In this document: piece by piece, positions 34,072 through 43,395 of the stretch | How positions within the stretch are numbered: position 1 is the first letter of the stretch | Layout: each line of letters begins with the position of its first letter | NCBI GenBank assembly: GCA_964530825.1 | Contig: CAZHCA010000011.1 | Span: 73,036-137,035, forward strand | Direction: 5' to 3' | DNA length: 64,000 nucleotides | Source: CAZHCA01 sp964530825 | GTDB taxonomy: Bacteria; Bacteroidota; Bacteroidia; Chitinophagales; Saprospiraceae | The notes under the pieces: generated by a model | Databases searched by the model: none | The model's input: only the letters and a program-made list of their open reading frames with translations | What the model was told of the DNA's origin: nothing | Program-made: the position numbers and the translations under genes

Positions 34072-37000
34072 GATCCAGGATAGTTTTTTCGTTCAGTGAG
34101 GTAATAAACCAATGGTACCACCAGCAGTGTGAGCACTGTCGAGGCAATGGTGCCGCCCATGAGGGAAATCGCCAACCCTTGGAAGATCGGATCAAACAGG
34201 ATAACAAAAGCACCGATTACCACGGTACCGGCAGTAAGCAAGATCGGTGTTGTACGCACGGCCCCTGCTTCGACAACGGCTTGTTTAAAAGAAATACCGG
34301 CATCGAGCCGCAGGTTGATAAAATCGATCAGCAGCACCGAATTGCGCACCATGATACCTGCAAGGGCGATCAAACCGATCATAGAAGTGGCGGTAAAGTA
34401 GGCCCCGAAGAAGTAGTGCCCCAGAATGATTCCGATCAGGGATAGTGGAATGGCCACCATCATCACGAGTGGCGCCTTGAAATTTTGGAACCATCCTACA
34501 ATTAGTATGTAGATGATCACCAACACTACCCCAAAGGCGGTGCCCAAGTCGCGGAATACTTCCAGGGTAATGCGCCATTCACCGTCCCACTTAATCGTAA
34601 AATTGTCCTCCAGTATGGGCGTTTCGCTGTACGCTTCCTCAACAAAGTAACCGGCTGGCAAGTCGATTTCATTAAGTCGTTCTCCCATGTCCAGAATGGC
34701 GTACACTGGACTTTCCAGTGCTCCGGCCATATCTGCGGTTACGTAAACGACGCGCCGTTGATTTTTGTGGTGAATAGCCTTGGGCTTGCTGTATTCGCGT
34801 ACGTCCACCAGGTCACCCAGAGGAATGGAATTTCCCCGGCCGCCTACTAATTCGATGTCTTGCAAATCTTGCAGGCTACTGCGTTCGGCCTCGCTCAGGG
34901 CCATGGTAATGCCAACGGGGTCGTGATCATCTTCGGCCTGTAAGAAGATTACCGGACGATGGCTCAATGCCATGTTCACCGCTTGAACAATTTCTTGGGG
35001 TGCAATCCCATTGAGGGCAGCTTTTTCTTTATCTACCAAAAATTGGTATTGGGTTTGGTCGGCTTCCACCATCCAATCGACATCGACCACATTATCGGTG
35101 TTCGCCATAATGTGGCGGACCTCTTCGGCTACTGCGACTTGTTGGTCGTGGCTGGGACCGTAGATTTCGGCTACCAGAGTGGAACGAACGGGCGGACCCG
35201 GCGGAACTTCCACCACCTTTATGTTGGCGCCGTATTTTTCGCCAATTTCCTGAATAGGGCCCCGGTATTTTTTGGCGATATCGTGACTTTGGATTTTACG
35301 GTCATGCTTTTCGGTAAGGTTCACCTGGACATCAGCCACATGAGCACCCGAGCGGAGATCGTAATGACGCACCAGCCCGTTGAAGTTGATTGGTGCGGCC
35401 GTACCCGTGTAGGTTTGGTAGCTCACAACTTCATCTTGGCGGGATAAGTAAAAGCCAATCTCACGTGCTACACTTGCCGAACGTTCCAAAGTGGTCCCCT
35501 CAGGCATATCGATGATAACCTGAAATTCATTCTTATTATCAAAAGGCAGCATCTTCACAGCTACGGCATTGTAGTAAAACAAAAGCATGGTAGCCAGCAA
35601 AATAAGGAAAGTCGTTCCGAGGAAAACCCATCGCTTCCAGCCCGAGTCGAGCAGGGGCGACACCAGCCGAAAATAAGTACGGTAGATCCAGGTATCGGTG
35701 ATACCGCTTACCGCATCCTCTTCCTCCTTGGCCGTATTTTTATGAGGTTCGCGGACGCGTAAAATATGGTAGCCAAGATATGGTGTTAGCGTTAATGCAA
35801 CCAATAGAGAGAACAGCATGGCCATCGCTGCTCCGATGGGCATAGGGCTCATGTACGGCCCCATGAGGCCCGATACGAATGCCATCGGCAAAACGGCCGC
35901 CACCACAGTAAAGGTGGCTAAGATTGTTGGATTACCCACTTCATTGATAGCATAAAGGGCGGCCTGCCGGAAAGGTAATTTATCCATCTTGAAATGCCGG
36001 TGCATATTTTCGGCAATAATGATCGAATCGTCGACAACAATACCGGTCACGAATACCAGAGCAAAAAGGGTGATCCGGTTAAGGGTATAGCCCAGAAAAT
36101 AGTAAGAAAAGAGCGTCAGGGCGAAAGTGATTGGCACCGACAGGAAAACGACCAGCCCGCCTCGCCAGCCCATCGCAAAAAAGACCACAATGGTGACGGC
36201 CAGGATGGCGCTCGCCAAGTGCAGGAGCAGTTCCGAAACTTTTTGATTGGCGGTGACGCCGTAGTTGCGGGTCACATCAAGGTTGACGTCATCGGGTAGG
36301 AGAGAGGTTTTCAGAGCGTCTACCTTCTCCAGCACATCTTCGGCTGTGCGCATGGCATCGGCACCAGGCCGCTTGGCTACCGTGAGTGTTATGGCAGGGT
36401 AGTCCGAGGGATGGTCTTCTTGCTGTTGACCGCTTGCCCGACCGTAACCAAAAGAAACGTACTGATCGGGTTCTTCGGGACCGTCCGCAATTTCGGCTAC
36501 CTGCCGTAAGTAAACGGGGCGATTTTTATAAGTCCCGATTACTACATCGCCTACATCTTCTGCTGACCTTAAGAAGGAGCCCGTTTTGACGAGATATTGC
36601 TCGTCGTTACGGTTAAAGGTTCCGGATCGGGACTCTTTGTTATTGGCCTGCAGGCTTTGCATGATATCGAGGATATCGAGTTGGACCTCGGCCAGCTTAT
36701 CTTTATCTGGTGTAATGCGTACCTGGCGGCTCCGCCCGCCAATGACGGTAGTAATTGCTACATCTTCAACCTTTTCGATCTCAGTATTGAGTTCCTCGGC
36801 AATGCGCCCGAGCTGATAGTCGTCGTAGGTTTCGCTCCAGAGGGTAAGCGTAAGTACCGGCACATCGTTGATGGAGCGTTCCTTAATGAGCGGCATAGGT
36901 AGGCCATGGGGCATTTGATCCATGTGCTTCATCAATTCCGAATAGAGTTTGACTAGGGAGCGTTCGATATCTTCGTTTACGTAGTATTGCACGGTGACCA

Positions 37001-37283
37001 TGGCCTGCTCTTCCATGGATGAGGAATAGACATACTCTACTCCGTCGATATTGGAAATGATATGCTCTAGCGGCTGCACGACTTTGGTCTCCATTTCGCG
37101 TGGCGTTGCGCCTGGATATTGGAAGAACAGATCGGCAATCGGTACTTCAATTTGGGGTTCTTCTTCCCGTGGGATGATAGATGCTGCATAGATGCCAGCC
37201 AGGAGAAACGCCAGTATCAGCAGGAGAGAAAGTTTGCTATTGATAAACAGTTGGGCAATTCTGCCCGCTAGTCCTTGTTGCAT
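34068..37283 (-). CDS. RND-family efflux permease
   Basis: A 1071-residue RND pump. Hallmarks: EEEPQIEVPIADLFFQYPGATPREMETKVV-type start of the first porter domain, TM4 with GIVVDDSIIIAEN (both relay aspartates kept), and the late MIGLIALAGIMVRNSVLLIDF segment. Twelve TM helices and two large periplasmic loops fit the family. It works with the adaptor at 37304-38428 and TolC at 38425-39750, all on one minus-strand operon, and overlaps the PII-like gene by 4 bases. Sequence features and the PII-like partner suggest a hydrophobe or metal efflux subtype; substrate not predictable. Confidence 0.95.
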   Translation of the reverse strand: MQQGLAGRIAQLFINSKLSLLLILAFLLAGIYAASIIPREEEPQIEVPIADLFFQYPGATPREMETKVVQPLEHIISNIDGVEYVYSSSMEEQAMVTVQYYVNEDIERSLVKLYSELMKHMDQMPHGLPMPLIKERSINDVPVLTLTLWSETYDDYQLGRIAEELNTEIEKVEDVAITTVIGGRSRQVRITPDKDKLAEVQLDILDIMQSLQANNKESRSGTFNRNDEQYLVKTGSFLRSAEDVGDVVIGTYKNRPVYLRQVAEIADGPEEPDQYVSFGYGRASGQQQEDHPSDYPAITLTVAKRPGADAMRTAEDVLEKVDALKTSLLPDDVNLDVTRNYGVTANQKVSELLLHLASAILAVTIVVFFAMGWRGGLVVFLSVPITFALTLFSYYFLGYTLNRITLFALVFVTGIVVDDSIIIAENMHRHFKMDKLPFRQAALYAINEVGNPTILATFTVVAAVLPMAFVSGLMGPYMSPMPIGAAMAMLFSLLVALTLTPYLGYHILRVREPHKNTAKEEEDAVSGITDTWIYRTYFRLVSPLLDSGWKRWVFLGTTFLILLATMLLFYYNAVAVKMLPFDNKNEFQVIIDMPEGTTLERSASVAREIGFYLSRQDEVVSYQTYTGTAAPINFNGLVRHYDLRSGAHVADVQVNLTEKHDRKIQSHDIAKKYRGPIQEIGEKYGANIKVVEVPPGPPVRSTLVAEIYGPSHDQQVAVAEEVRHIMANTDNVVDVDWMVEADQTQYQFLVDKEKAALNGIAPQEIVQAVNMALSHRPVIFLQAEDDHDPVGITMALSEAERSSLQDLQDIELVGGRGNSIPLGDLVDVREYSKPKAIHHKNQRRVVYVTADMAGALESPVYAILDMGERLNEIDLPAGYFVEEAYSETPILEDNFTIKWDGEWRITLEVFRDLGTAFGVVLVIIYILIVGWFQNFKAPLVMMVAIPLSLIGIILGHYFFGAYFTATSMIGLIALAGIMVRNSVLLIDFINLRLDAGISFKQAVVEAGAVRTTPILLTAGTVVIGAFVILFDPIFQGLAISLMGGTIASTVLTLLVVPLVYYLTERKNYPGS

Positions 37284-37303
37284 GATTAGAAGCGGTTTTG
37301 GGC

Positions 37304-38428
37304 TTACTGAATTTGAAGGCGGGCGCCATTGATCAGCCGGCCTTCAGCTTTTACGATGTACTGTTCTTCCGGCTTTAATCCCGATAAAACCTCGACGCGT
37401 TCACCCAGGTCCTGTCCCAAGCGTATCCAACGTAGTAGAGCCACTTGATCGCTAGTGGCGACGTATACACCATGCAGCTGCCCTCGCTCGTGGATGGCTG
37501 ATTTCTCAATGGTGAGTTGCCGGTAAGCGGGGGCCTCGGCACTATCGGGTTGAATGTAGGCACTGACGAACATACCAGAGTAAAGGTTTTGCTTTTGCAG
37601 ACCGGCCGGTTCCAGGTCTATCTTAGCAGTATACTGTCCGCCCGTCGATCGGGCCGAACGGCTGATAGGCCCAACGGTGCCAGCAAGGGTCGTCTGATTG
37701 GCTTTAATGACCACCTGGGCAGGCTGCCCCTCCTGTAGGTGCACAATCTGGTTTTCGGGAACATTTACCACGGCTTGGTAGGCGCCTTCCGATTCCAAGG
37801 AAAGTACTGGCCGGCCGGGGCTGACCAAGTCCCCCGACTGCAAGTGTTTCTCGGTTACGATGCCGCTAAAAGGCGCGCGTAAGCGCGTGTACGCCAGCGT
37901 AGCTTCCACTTCTGCTAGTTTCTGCTTGGCTTTTGTCACCTCTTCCTGGGCTATACGGTATTGCGTTGTGATATCGTCTAATTCTTTTTCGGTGGCGCTT
38001 TCCTTCTCATGTAAGGTTTTTATGCGGGTGTAGTCTTTCTTGACGTTGGCGAGCTGGATTTCCGCCTGATTGATGTTCGCCTCCACCTGGGAGCGCCGAG
38101 CTTGCAGATCGTCGTTACTAATCCGAGCAATGGTTTGGCCGCGACGAACACGATCGCCTACCTCCAGTTTGAGATCAATGAGATAGCCCATGGTACGCGG
38201 ACTCACCTGTACGAGTTCATTGGACTGAATAGTACCCGATACCTCGATAGCGGTGATGCCGGACAACATTTGTGGCTGGGCCACCTTCACTTTAATAGTG
38301 GGCCGGGTATCTTCAGCCAGTTTTTCTTCATGGCCTCTGCAAGATGACAGGGTTGCTACTAATACAAGCCAGAAACATATGAATGTACACTGATTCATGT
38401 GGATGTATTTTTCAATTTTCGGATTCAT
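37304..38428 (-). CDS. RND efflux periplasmic adaptor lipoprotein
   Basis: A 374-residue adaptor. The ATG at 38428 overlaps the TolC stop (ATGA), which supports coupled translation; an internal ATG at 38398 gives a tighter lipoprotein signal (MNQCTFICFWLVLVATLSSC). The lipoyl halves are seen around GYLIDLKLEVGDRVRRGQTIA and YTRLRAPFSGIVTEKHLQSGD, separated by a helical hairpin (about 115-180). The barrel and membrane-proximal domains follow. It bridges the pump and channel of the same operon. Confidence 0.93.
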   Translation of the reverse strand: MNPKIEKYIHMNQCTFICFWLVLVATLSSCRGHEEKLAEDTRPTIKVKVAQPQMLSGITAIEVSGTIQSNELVQVSPRTMGYLIDLKLEVGDRVRRGQTIARISNDDLQARRSQVEANINQAEIQLANVKKDYTRIKTLHEKESATEKELDDITTQYRIAQEEVTKAKQKLAEVEATLAYTRLRAPFSGIVTEKHLQSGDLVSPGRPVLSLESEGAYQAVVNVPENQIVHLQEGQPAQVVIKANQTTLAGTVGPISRSARSTGGQYTAKIDLEPAGLQKQNLYSGMFVSAYIQPDSAEAPAYRQLTIEKSAIHERGQLHGVYVATSDQVALLRWIRLGQDLGERVEVLSGLKPEEQYIVKAEGRLINGARLQIQ

Positions 38429-39750
38429 TGTTTGCGTAAAAATCGGATGGTGGTAATCGCTTGGTTATAGCGATAGATGGCCCGTAATCGATCGAGTTGG
38501 CGATTGGCTAGGTCGACTTCAGCATTGCGCAGGTCGGTGGTTTTTTCCAACCCTTCTTGGAAACGATTGGTTTTCACTCGCAAATTTTCTTCTGCTTGTT
38601 GGATACGCTGTTCAGACAGCTGTAATTGCTGCTCGGCAAGGCGATACGATCGCCGGGCTCGCTCGAGACGCAGCTCGCTCTGATCTACCGCTTGTGCGTA
38701 CTGCAATTGGGCTTTCTCCAATTCCAATTGCGCTTTATTACGCTCGGCGCCTAGTTTTCCGCTTTTGAAAATATCCCAGGATGCAGAAAGGCCTACCAAG
38801 TAACCATTAGCACTTTCATCAAAGGCAAGATTATTGTTGAATTCGTAGGTGGCAAAAGCATTCAGGCGGGGGAGCGAGGCTCTTTGGGCGGCTTTCTTTT
38901 GGTAGTTTCGCGCCTCAATGCCCTTTTGTAAAGCCTGTAGGTCCGAACGCCCCTTGAAGGGCGCATTGGCATTTTCTTCTTCCCATTCCTGAAGCTCCAG
39001 GGTATCTGTAGGGAACAATACGGGCCCCACCGCTTGGCCCATTAAGAAATATATCTGATCAGAGGCGTTTTGAATACGGAGTGCTGTCTCTAGTAGCTGC
39101 TCCCGTACTTGCGCCACCCGGCTCTTCATGCTGAGCACATCCACCCGTTGCGCGTACCCGACATTGTAGTTATCCTCTACTAGTTTTAGGTTGGCTTGAG
39201 CGGTCGACAGGGCCTGCTCCAATACTTCCTTTGACGCATAAGCAACCTGTAATTGCAGATAAGTCTGCGTAAGCTCATATTCCACTTGTTCACGGGCTCG
39301 TACGACCTGTAAACCAGCAGCCTGCGCTTTAGCCTCGGCAGCCCTGTGGGCTGCAAAGCCATCAAAATTGAGTAGCGGTTGCTGCAACTCTAGTCTGGTT
39401 TGCAGGTTGCCAATACCGTCGGGATCATTGAGGGCCGAAGGGGCAAAATCTTCTTGCGCTACGGCACCTTGGTTCAAGCGTGTGCCGAAAACATTGAGCG
39501 GCAGATTGGTGGCGGTACCGGTGACCGAGGCCCGGACTTCCGGCAGGTATACGGCTTTACTTTTTTCGACATCTTGAGCGGCCAGTGATTGGTCAAAAGC
39601 TTGTAAACGGATTTGTCGATTTTCGCGTAACGCCTGTTCGATCAACGACGCAAGTCCGCGTCCCACCGTGTCGGGGGGTGATTGCGCTGCAGCAGATGCG
39701 CCGCAAAACCATGCTAAAATTATAACTGAGGGCCTGATTATCCTATTCAT
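38425..39750 (-). CDS. TolC-family outer-membrane efflux channel
   Basis: 441 residues with a signal peptide (MNRIIRPSVIILAWFCGASAAAQ). Two OEP repeats are visible, each with long amphipathic helices: the first starts near LASLIEQALRENRQI, the second near SDLQALQKGIEARN. The typical second-repeat segment GLSASWDIFKSGKLGAERNKAQ and the RLERARRSYRLAEQQL helix are clear. It forms the trimeric exit duct of the efflux system and is the first gene of the minus-strand RND operon. A TAAGTTTG element lies 20-27 bases upstream. Confidence 0.93.
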   Translation of the reverse strand: MNRIIRPSVIILAWFCGASAAAQSPPDTVGRGLASLIEQALRENRQIRLQAFDQSLAAQDVEKSKAVYLPEVRASVTGTATNLPLNVFGTRLNQGAVAQEDFAPSALNDPDGIGNLQTRLELQQPLLNFDGFAAHRAAEAKAQAAGLQVVRAREQVEYELTQTYLQLQVAYASKEVLEQALSTAQANLKLVEDNYNVGYAQRVDVLSMKSRVAQVREQLLETALRIQNASDQIYFLMGQAVGPVLFPTDTLELQEWEEENANAPFKGRSDLQALQKGIEARNYQKKAAQRASLPRLNAFATYEFNNNLAFDESANGYLVGLSASWDIFKSGKLGAERNKAQLELEKAQLQYAQAVDQSELRLERARRSYRLAEQQLQLSEQRIQQAEENLRVKTNRFQEGLEKTTDLRNAEVDLANRQLDRLRAIYRYNQAITTIRFLRKQ

Positions 39751-39769
39751 ATTGCCTGCTGGTTTGGTA

Positions 39770-39777
39770 CAAACTTA
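39770..39777 (-). promoter_or_regulatory. Bacteroidota-type -7 element TAAGTTTG upstream of RND operon
   Basis: The plus strand CAAACTTA is TAAGTTTG on the minus strand, an exact TAnnTTTG match 20 bases before the TolC start at 39750. A clear TTG -33 box is not evident at the expected distance. Confidence 0.45.
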
Positions 39778-40030
39778 GGTGATGTTAAAGGAGAAGACTG
39801 TGAAACGGGTCACATAGGCAAAGGCCATTGCCTAAGCTTTAAGTTCTATTTTCCTCTGTAGGTATGCGGAAATTGAAATGTTCAAGGCAAGGATTCTTTT
39901 TTGAATTAGAATGACAATTCAAATAATGTGCCTAGTTAGGGATGCTTTCTACTCGAAATGACACAAACAACAAACAAATTGGAAGGCTGGTCGTTTCAGA
40001 GTTTGTATTTCCCATTAAAATTCCATTATC
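39778..40030. other. Intergenic region upstream of the TolC and small-ORF genes
   Basis: About 250 bases between the TolC promoter and the small plus-strand ORF. No further gene or strong structure was recognised. A divergent promoter for the small ORF could lie here. Confidence 0.4.
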
Positions 40031-40186
40031 ATGTTGAAGCCACATTTAATTTTTTTCTGGGTAAGTGGCTTGCTCATAGGCCTGATGGTTTGTGCCATCT
40101 TTAGCTGTCCGCATTGGAAGATCGCCTCTCCCATGCTGCTGCTGCTCGGGGCACTTGCCGGGCGGATAGGATACGCTAAAAAGTAG
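40031..40186 (+). CDS. Possible 51-residue two-helix membrane protein
   Basis: ATG 40031 opens a 51-codon frame ending at TAG 40184-40186. The product has two hydrophobic segments (about residues 6-25 and 33-45, the second with MLLLLGALAG) separated by SCPHWK and a basic end (YAKK). Short size and the positive-inside pattern fit a small membrane protein. It stands alone between the RND operon and typA, on the opposite strand. No family is recognised and there is no strong ribosome binding site, so it remains tentative. Confidence 0.4.
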   Translation: MLKPHLIFFWVSGLLIGLMVCAIFSCPHWKIASPMLLLLGALAGRIGYAKK

Positions 40187-40328
40187 GCAAGTTAGGGTAA
40201 GTCCTACGGGCCGGCGCGTAGGGAATATGGTGCTTCCTATCGGAAGCGGGCCAGTAGGTAGCGATGGAGAACCAGCGCCACATCCTGCCTTCCGCCTTTC
40301 AGATGACGCTGCAAAAATTTCAGCGCAA

Positions 40329-42134
40329 TCAGGAGAGGGCTGCATTTTTCGCGCGTTTGCGTTCGTGTTCTTTGAGGAGAATCTTGCGCAGGCGCAGGGA
40401 ATTGGGTGTTACCTCTACGTACTCATCGCCTTGGATATATTCCAAAGCTTCTTCCAGGGTAAACTGCCGGGGCGGTATCAATTTAGTCTTGTCGTCGGCG
40501 CCGGCCGAGCGCATGTTGGTCAGCTTCTTGGTTTTCGTAAGGTTGACGACCAAGTCTCCGGCCCGGCTGTTTTCACCTACTACCTGACCTTCGTAAATAT
40601 CTTGGTTCGCCTGAACAAAAAAGACACCGCGGTCTTGCAGGTTATTTATCGAGTAGGGGATAGAGGTACCGGTTTCCATAGAAATCAAAGAGCCGTTGAT
40701 GCGGCCTGGAATGTCACCTTTATGAGGTTGGAATTCCAGGAAGCGATGGGTCATAATCGCCTCACCAGCGGTGTTGGTCAGCATCTGATTACGCAGTCCG
40801 ATGATGCCGCGCGAAGGAATTTCAAACTTCAGGATCACACGGTCGCCTTTGGGTTCCATTGACAGCATGATGCCCTTGCGCCGGGTGACCATATCAATAG
40901 CAGTACCCGAAATGTTTTCGGGAATGTCGATCGTGAGTTCCTCAACCGGTTCGTGTTTGACACCGTCGATGGTCTTGGTTATGACCTGGGGCTGACCGAT
41001 CTGCAGTTCATAACCTTCGCGGCGCATGGTTTCAATAAGTACTGCCAGATGAAGGACACCGCGTCCGTAGACGCGGAAGGTATCGGCCGAATCGGTTTCT
41101 TCAACCCGCAAGGCGAGATTCTTTTCCAGTTCCTTTTCGAGGCGTTCTTTCAAGTGGCGGGAGGTGACAAATTTACCTTCCTGTCCAAAAAAGGGCGAAT
41201 CGTTGATGGTGAACACCATACTCATGGTCGGTTCATCAATTGCGATGCGTTGCAGCGGCTCAGGGTTTTCGACATTGGCTACCGTATCACCAATTTCAAA
41301 ACCTTCGATTCCGGTAATGGCACAAATATCACCGGCCTGAACTTCGTCGACTTTCATTTTTTCAAACCCTTCGAACTGGTATAAGCCGCGAATCTTGCTC
41401 TTTTCAATGGCTCCACCGATTTTGCAAAGGGCAATTTGTTGCCCATCTTTCAAACTACCCCGGTGCAGACGCCCGATAGCGATCCGGCCGATGAAGTTAG
41501 AGTAATCCAGGGAAGTAATCAGCAGTTGGGTGCTGCCCTCAGCAGTTTTTGGTGGCGGAATGTGCTCGACAATAGCATCGAGCAACGGAAGGATGTCATC
41601 ATTGGGTTGCTGCCAGTCGTGGTTCATCCAGCCGTATTTAGCAGAACCGTAGAGGGTCGGAAAATCGAGCTGCTCTTCGGTGGCGTCTAGGTTGGCCATC
41701 AGATCGAAAACGGCTTCGTGCACCTCGTCGGGGGTACAGTTCTCCTTGTCTACCTTATTGATGACCACAATGGGCTTCAGGCCTACTTCGATTGCTTTCT
41801 GCAATACAAAGCGGGTTTGAGGCATAGGCCCTTCGAAAGCGTCCACGAGCAACAACACTCCGTCGGCCATGTTGAGTACCCGCTCCACCTCGCCGCCAAA
41901 GTCGGCGTGGCCCGGGGTATCGATGATGTTAATCTTAGTGTCTTTATAGCGGATAGAGACATTTTTGGCCAGGATCGTGATGCCGCGCTCGCGCTCCAGC
42001 TCGTTGTTGTCCATGATCAGTTCGCCGGGCTTTTCGTGGTCTTGGAAAAGCTGGCCGGCTAGGATCATTTTATCGACCAGCGTCGTCTTGCCGTGGTCGA
42101 CGTGAGCTATTATTGCAACGTTGCGTAAATTCAT
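40329..42134 (-). CDS. typA: GTP-binding protein TypA/BipA
   Basis: I use the ATG complementary to 42132-42134 (601 residues, MNLRNVAIIAHVDHGKTT) rather than an in-frame ATG 36 bases upstream, because the family starts here. The G1 motif AHVDHGKT is at residues 10-17, the effector/G2-G3 region has ERERGITI and DTPGHADF, G4 is NKVD and later domains match EF-G-like translational GTPases with the TypA-specific C-terminus (YSINNLQDRGVFFV and VNLTKTKKLTNMRSAG). TypA binds ribosomes and supports 50S assembly and stress or low-temperature growth. A TATCTTTG element lies 34 bases upstream. The gene is monocistronic. Confidence 0.97.
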   Translation of the reverse strand: MNLRNVAIIAHVDHGKTTLVDKMILAGQLFQDHEKPGELIMDNNELERERGITILAKNVSIRYKDTKINIIDTPGHADFGGEVERVLNMADGVLLLVDAFEGPMPQTRFVLQKAIEVGLKPIVVINKVDKENCTPDEVHEAVFDLMANLDATEEQLDFPTLYGSAKYGWMNHDWQQPNDDILPLLDAIVEHIPPPKTAEGSTQLLITSLDYSNFIGRIAIGRLHRGSLKDGQQIALCKIGGAIEKSKIRGLYQFEGFEKMKVDEVQAGDICAITGIEGFEIGDTVANVENPEPLQRIAIDEPTMSMVFTINDSPFFGQEGKFVTSRHLKERLEKELEKNLALRVEETDSADTFRVYGRGVLHLAVLIETMRREGYELQIGQPQVITKTIDGVKHEPVEELTIDIPENISGTAIDMVTRRKGIMLSMEPKGDRVILKFEIPSRGIIGLRNQMLTNTAGEAIMTHRFLEFQPHKGDIPGRINGSLISMETGTSIPYSINNLQDRGVFFVQANQDIYEGQVVGENSRAGDLVVNLTKTKKLTNMRSAGADDKTKLIPPRQFTLEEALEYIQGDEYVEVTPNSLRLRKILLKEHERKRAKNAALS

Positions 42135-42167
42135 GTCATTCAGTCGAGTGATAAAACTACCAGCGCG

Positions 42168-42175
42168 CAAAGATA
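42168..42175 (-). promoter_or_regulatory. Bacteroidota-type -7 element TATCTTTG upstream of typA
   Basis: CAAAGATA on the plus strand is TATCTTTG on the minus strand and matches TAnnTTTG. It is 34 bases upstream of the typA start. No matching TTG box was found at 19-21 bases. Confidence 0.45.
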
Positions 42176-42335
42176 CATTTGTTGAGCGAAAAGAAGGTTA
42201 GATTAAGGTTAAGGTTAAGCAGATTAATAAAATGAAGCCACATTTTTTTGCATCAGGAAAACCGGGATTTCATCTACCAACAGATTGTTTTTGTACCGAC
42301 TGCACCGTGCTAAATTTATATAACGGAGCGTAAAA

Positions 42336-42358
42336 CCCACCGGTCTTCAGCCGGTGGG
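42336..42358. repeat. Terminal hairpin of IS200/IS605-type element
   Basis: CCCACCGG (42336-42343) and CCGGTGGG (42351-42358) form a perfect 8-bp stem around a TCTTCAG loop. Such imperfect-to-perfect subterminal palindromes are recognised by Y1 transposases. It lies 17 bases beyond the tnpA stop, as in the intact family. Confidence 0.7.
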
Positions 42359-42374
42359 ATGAAAGCGACGCACT

Positions 42375-42535
42375 TTAGCCCTGGGACAAGATGTACTGTC
42401 GAATTGTATTTGGAGAAGCTTGCCCAATCGAACAAACGAAATAGCCATCTGACCAAAAGGTGTGTTCTTTCCAAAAGTGCTTTGACAAGAATGCCTGGTG
42501 CTTTTTCCAAGAGCGAATTGACCAGTAAGATGTAC
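42375..42535 (-). pseudogene. tnpA: tnpA (Y1 transposase) C-terminal remnant
   Basis: The minus-strand frame ending at TAA 42375-42377 reads HFWKEHTFWSDGYFVCSIG followed by QASPNTIRQYILSQG. This is the characteristic C-terminus of IS200/IS605 TnpA, with the conserved WSDGYF motif. Upstream a second frame reads VNSLLEKAPGI, which fits the preceding part of TnpA but is out of frame, so a frameshift exists as well. The catalytic HuH motif and the tyrosine helix are lost. Non-functional. Confidence 0.75.
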
Positions 42536-42682
42536 CGGGCGAAGGAGAAAACGGGAGCTGCCTGTGGGCTTGATCTGGGCCTGAAGGACTTCATCACCAG
42601 CAGTGAAGGAAAGACATTTAAGAATCATCGATATAGGAAAAAATACGCTGCACCTATCAGATTAAAATCCCCCGAAGCCTGA
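42536..42682 (+). pseudogene. tnpB: tnpB RuvC-I fragment
   Basis: The plus-strand frame reads RAKEKTGAACGLDLGLKDF and then ITSSEGKTFKNHRYRKKY before a stop at 42680-42682. GLDLGLKDF is the RuvC-I motif of TnpB, with its catalytic aspartate. The wedge/REC part before it and everything after (RuvC-II, zinc finger, RuvC-III) are missing. So only a 48-residue fragment of the guide-RNA nuclease is left; it cannot be active. Confidence 0.75.
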
Positions 42683-43110
42683 TGGGCGATGATATTCCGC
42701 CCAACATGAATGGAGACTATGCACTGGTCCGGGTAAGCATTTTAGATTTCGGCAGACCAAAGCCCAACGGTATGACCCTCGTTTATGATAAATTCATGAA
42801 CGACGGTCCTGAAGCCGCCATGAAACAGTTCTTTGAGCTAATCGAGGAACCCAGAGATTACCGGATGACCGAAACGGCCATCAATGGCTTTGGCTATGAG
42901 ATGCTCCGGCAGGAAAATTTGAATGCGGCCATCGAGATTTTCCGGGCAAATATGGCCCTGCATCCGGAATCGGCCCACGTCTACGATAGTTTGGGCGAGG
43001 CATATTTCACCAAGGGTGATAAGAAACAAGCCAAAAAATACGATCAAAAAGCATTGGCGATCAATCCCAACTTCGAGAGTGCCCTCGAGATGATGGAAAA
43101 GCTGAAATAA
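42682..43110 (+). CDS. TPR-containing fragment, probably the C-terminus of a truncated hydrolase gene
   Basis: 142 residues beginning at ATG 42682, which overlaps the stop of the tnpB remnant (TGATG). The last 75 residues are a pair of TPRs (GYEMLRQENLNAAIEIFRANM, VYDSLGEAYFTKGDKKQAKKY). This C-terminal TPR pair with the VYDSLGEAY signature is typical of Bacteroidota serine-hydrolase or beta-lactamase-like proteins that end in TPRs. No signal peptide or catalytic part is present. The N-terminal 60 residues do not match anything I recognise. It is probably the tail of a gene truncated when the mobile element decayed, but expression of a small protein is possible. Confidence 0.5.
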   Translation: MGDDIPPNMNGDYALVRVSILDFGRPKPNGMTLVYDKFMNDGPEAAMKQFFELIEEPRDYRMTETAINGFGYEMLRQENLNAAIEIFRANMALHPESAHVYDSLGEAYFTKGDKKQAKKYDQKALAINPNFESALEMMEKLK

Positions 43111-43395
43111 CGAGTTTAAGAGCAGATGGTAGAGTTCCTACGATCATTCCTTATTTTACCCGGTTTTTTGGACTGGGCTTGCGCCGACTCAACTCTTGGA
43201 GAGCCGCTTTTCTTTTACTCTTTCATACAATTCCTCGAAACGGGAGAGGCTATCCCGGCAGTAGCCCATGATCAGGCAGACTTGGGAAACATTGCTTAAT
43301 TGCTTGAGCTAATTTGAGCAATCCTAGCTTGTCTTTAATAACACGGTCAGATCACGTAGTGATTACTTTAGCCAATCGGATGATGGCTGCTACCA

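Larger units (their letters stand above)
42336..42682. mobile_element. Decayed IS605-type (IS200/IS605 family) element
   Basis: The left end has a perfect 8-bp hairpin typical of this family. It is followed by the C-terminal end of a TnpA (Y1 transposase) on the minus strand and then a stretch of a TnpB (RuvC-type nuclease) on the plus strand. In intact IS605 elements the two genes are divergent with their 5' ends in the centre; here that centre is missing, so both genes lack their N-termini, as expected for an internal deletion. The right end cannot be placed. The element cannot transpose by itself. Confidence 0.75.

Noticed and set aside
42347..42628. Intact minus-strand transposase gene
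   Set aside because: The transposase-like residues appear only in the C-terminal portion and in two frames, so no intact gene exists.
43121..43136. 16-base match AGAGCAGATGGTAGAG also near 50753-50768
   Set aside because: A 16-base match is expected about once by chance in a window of this size; there is no related context.
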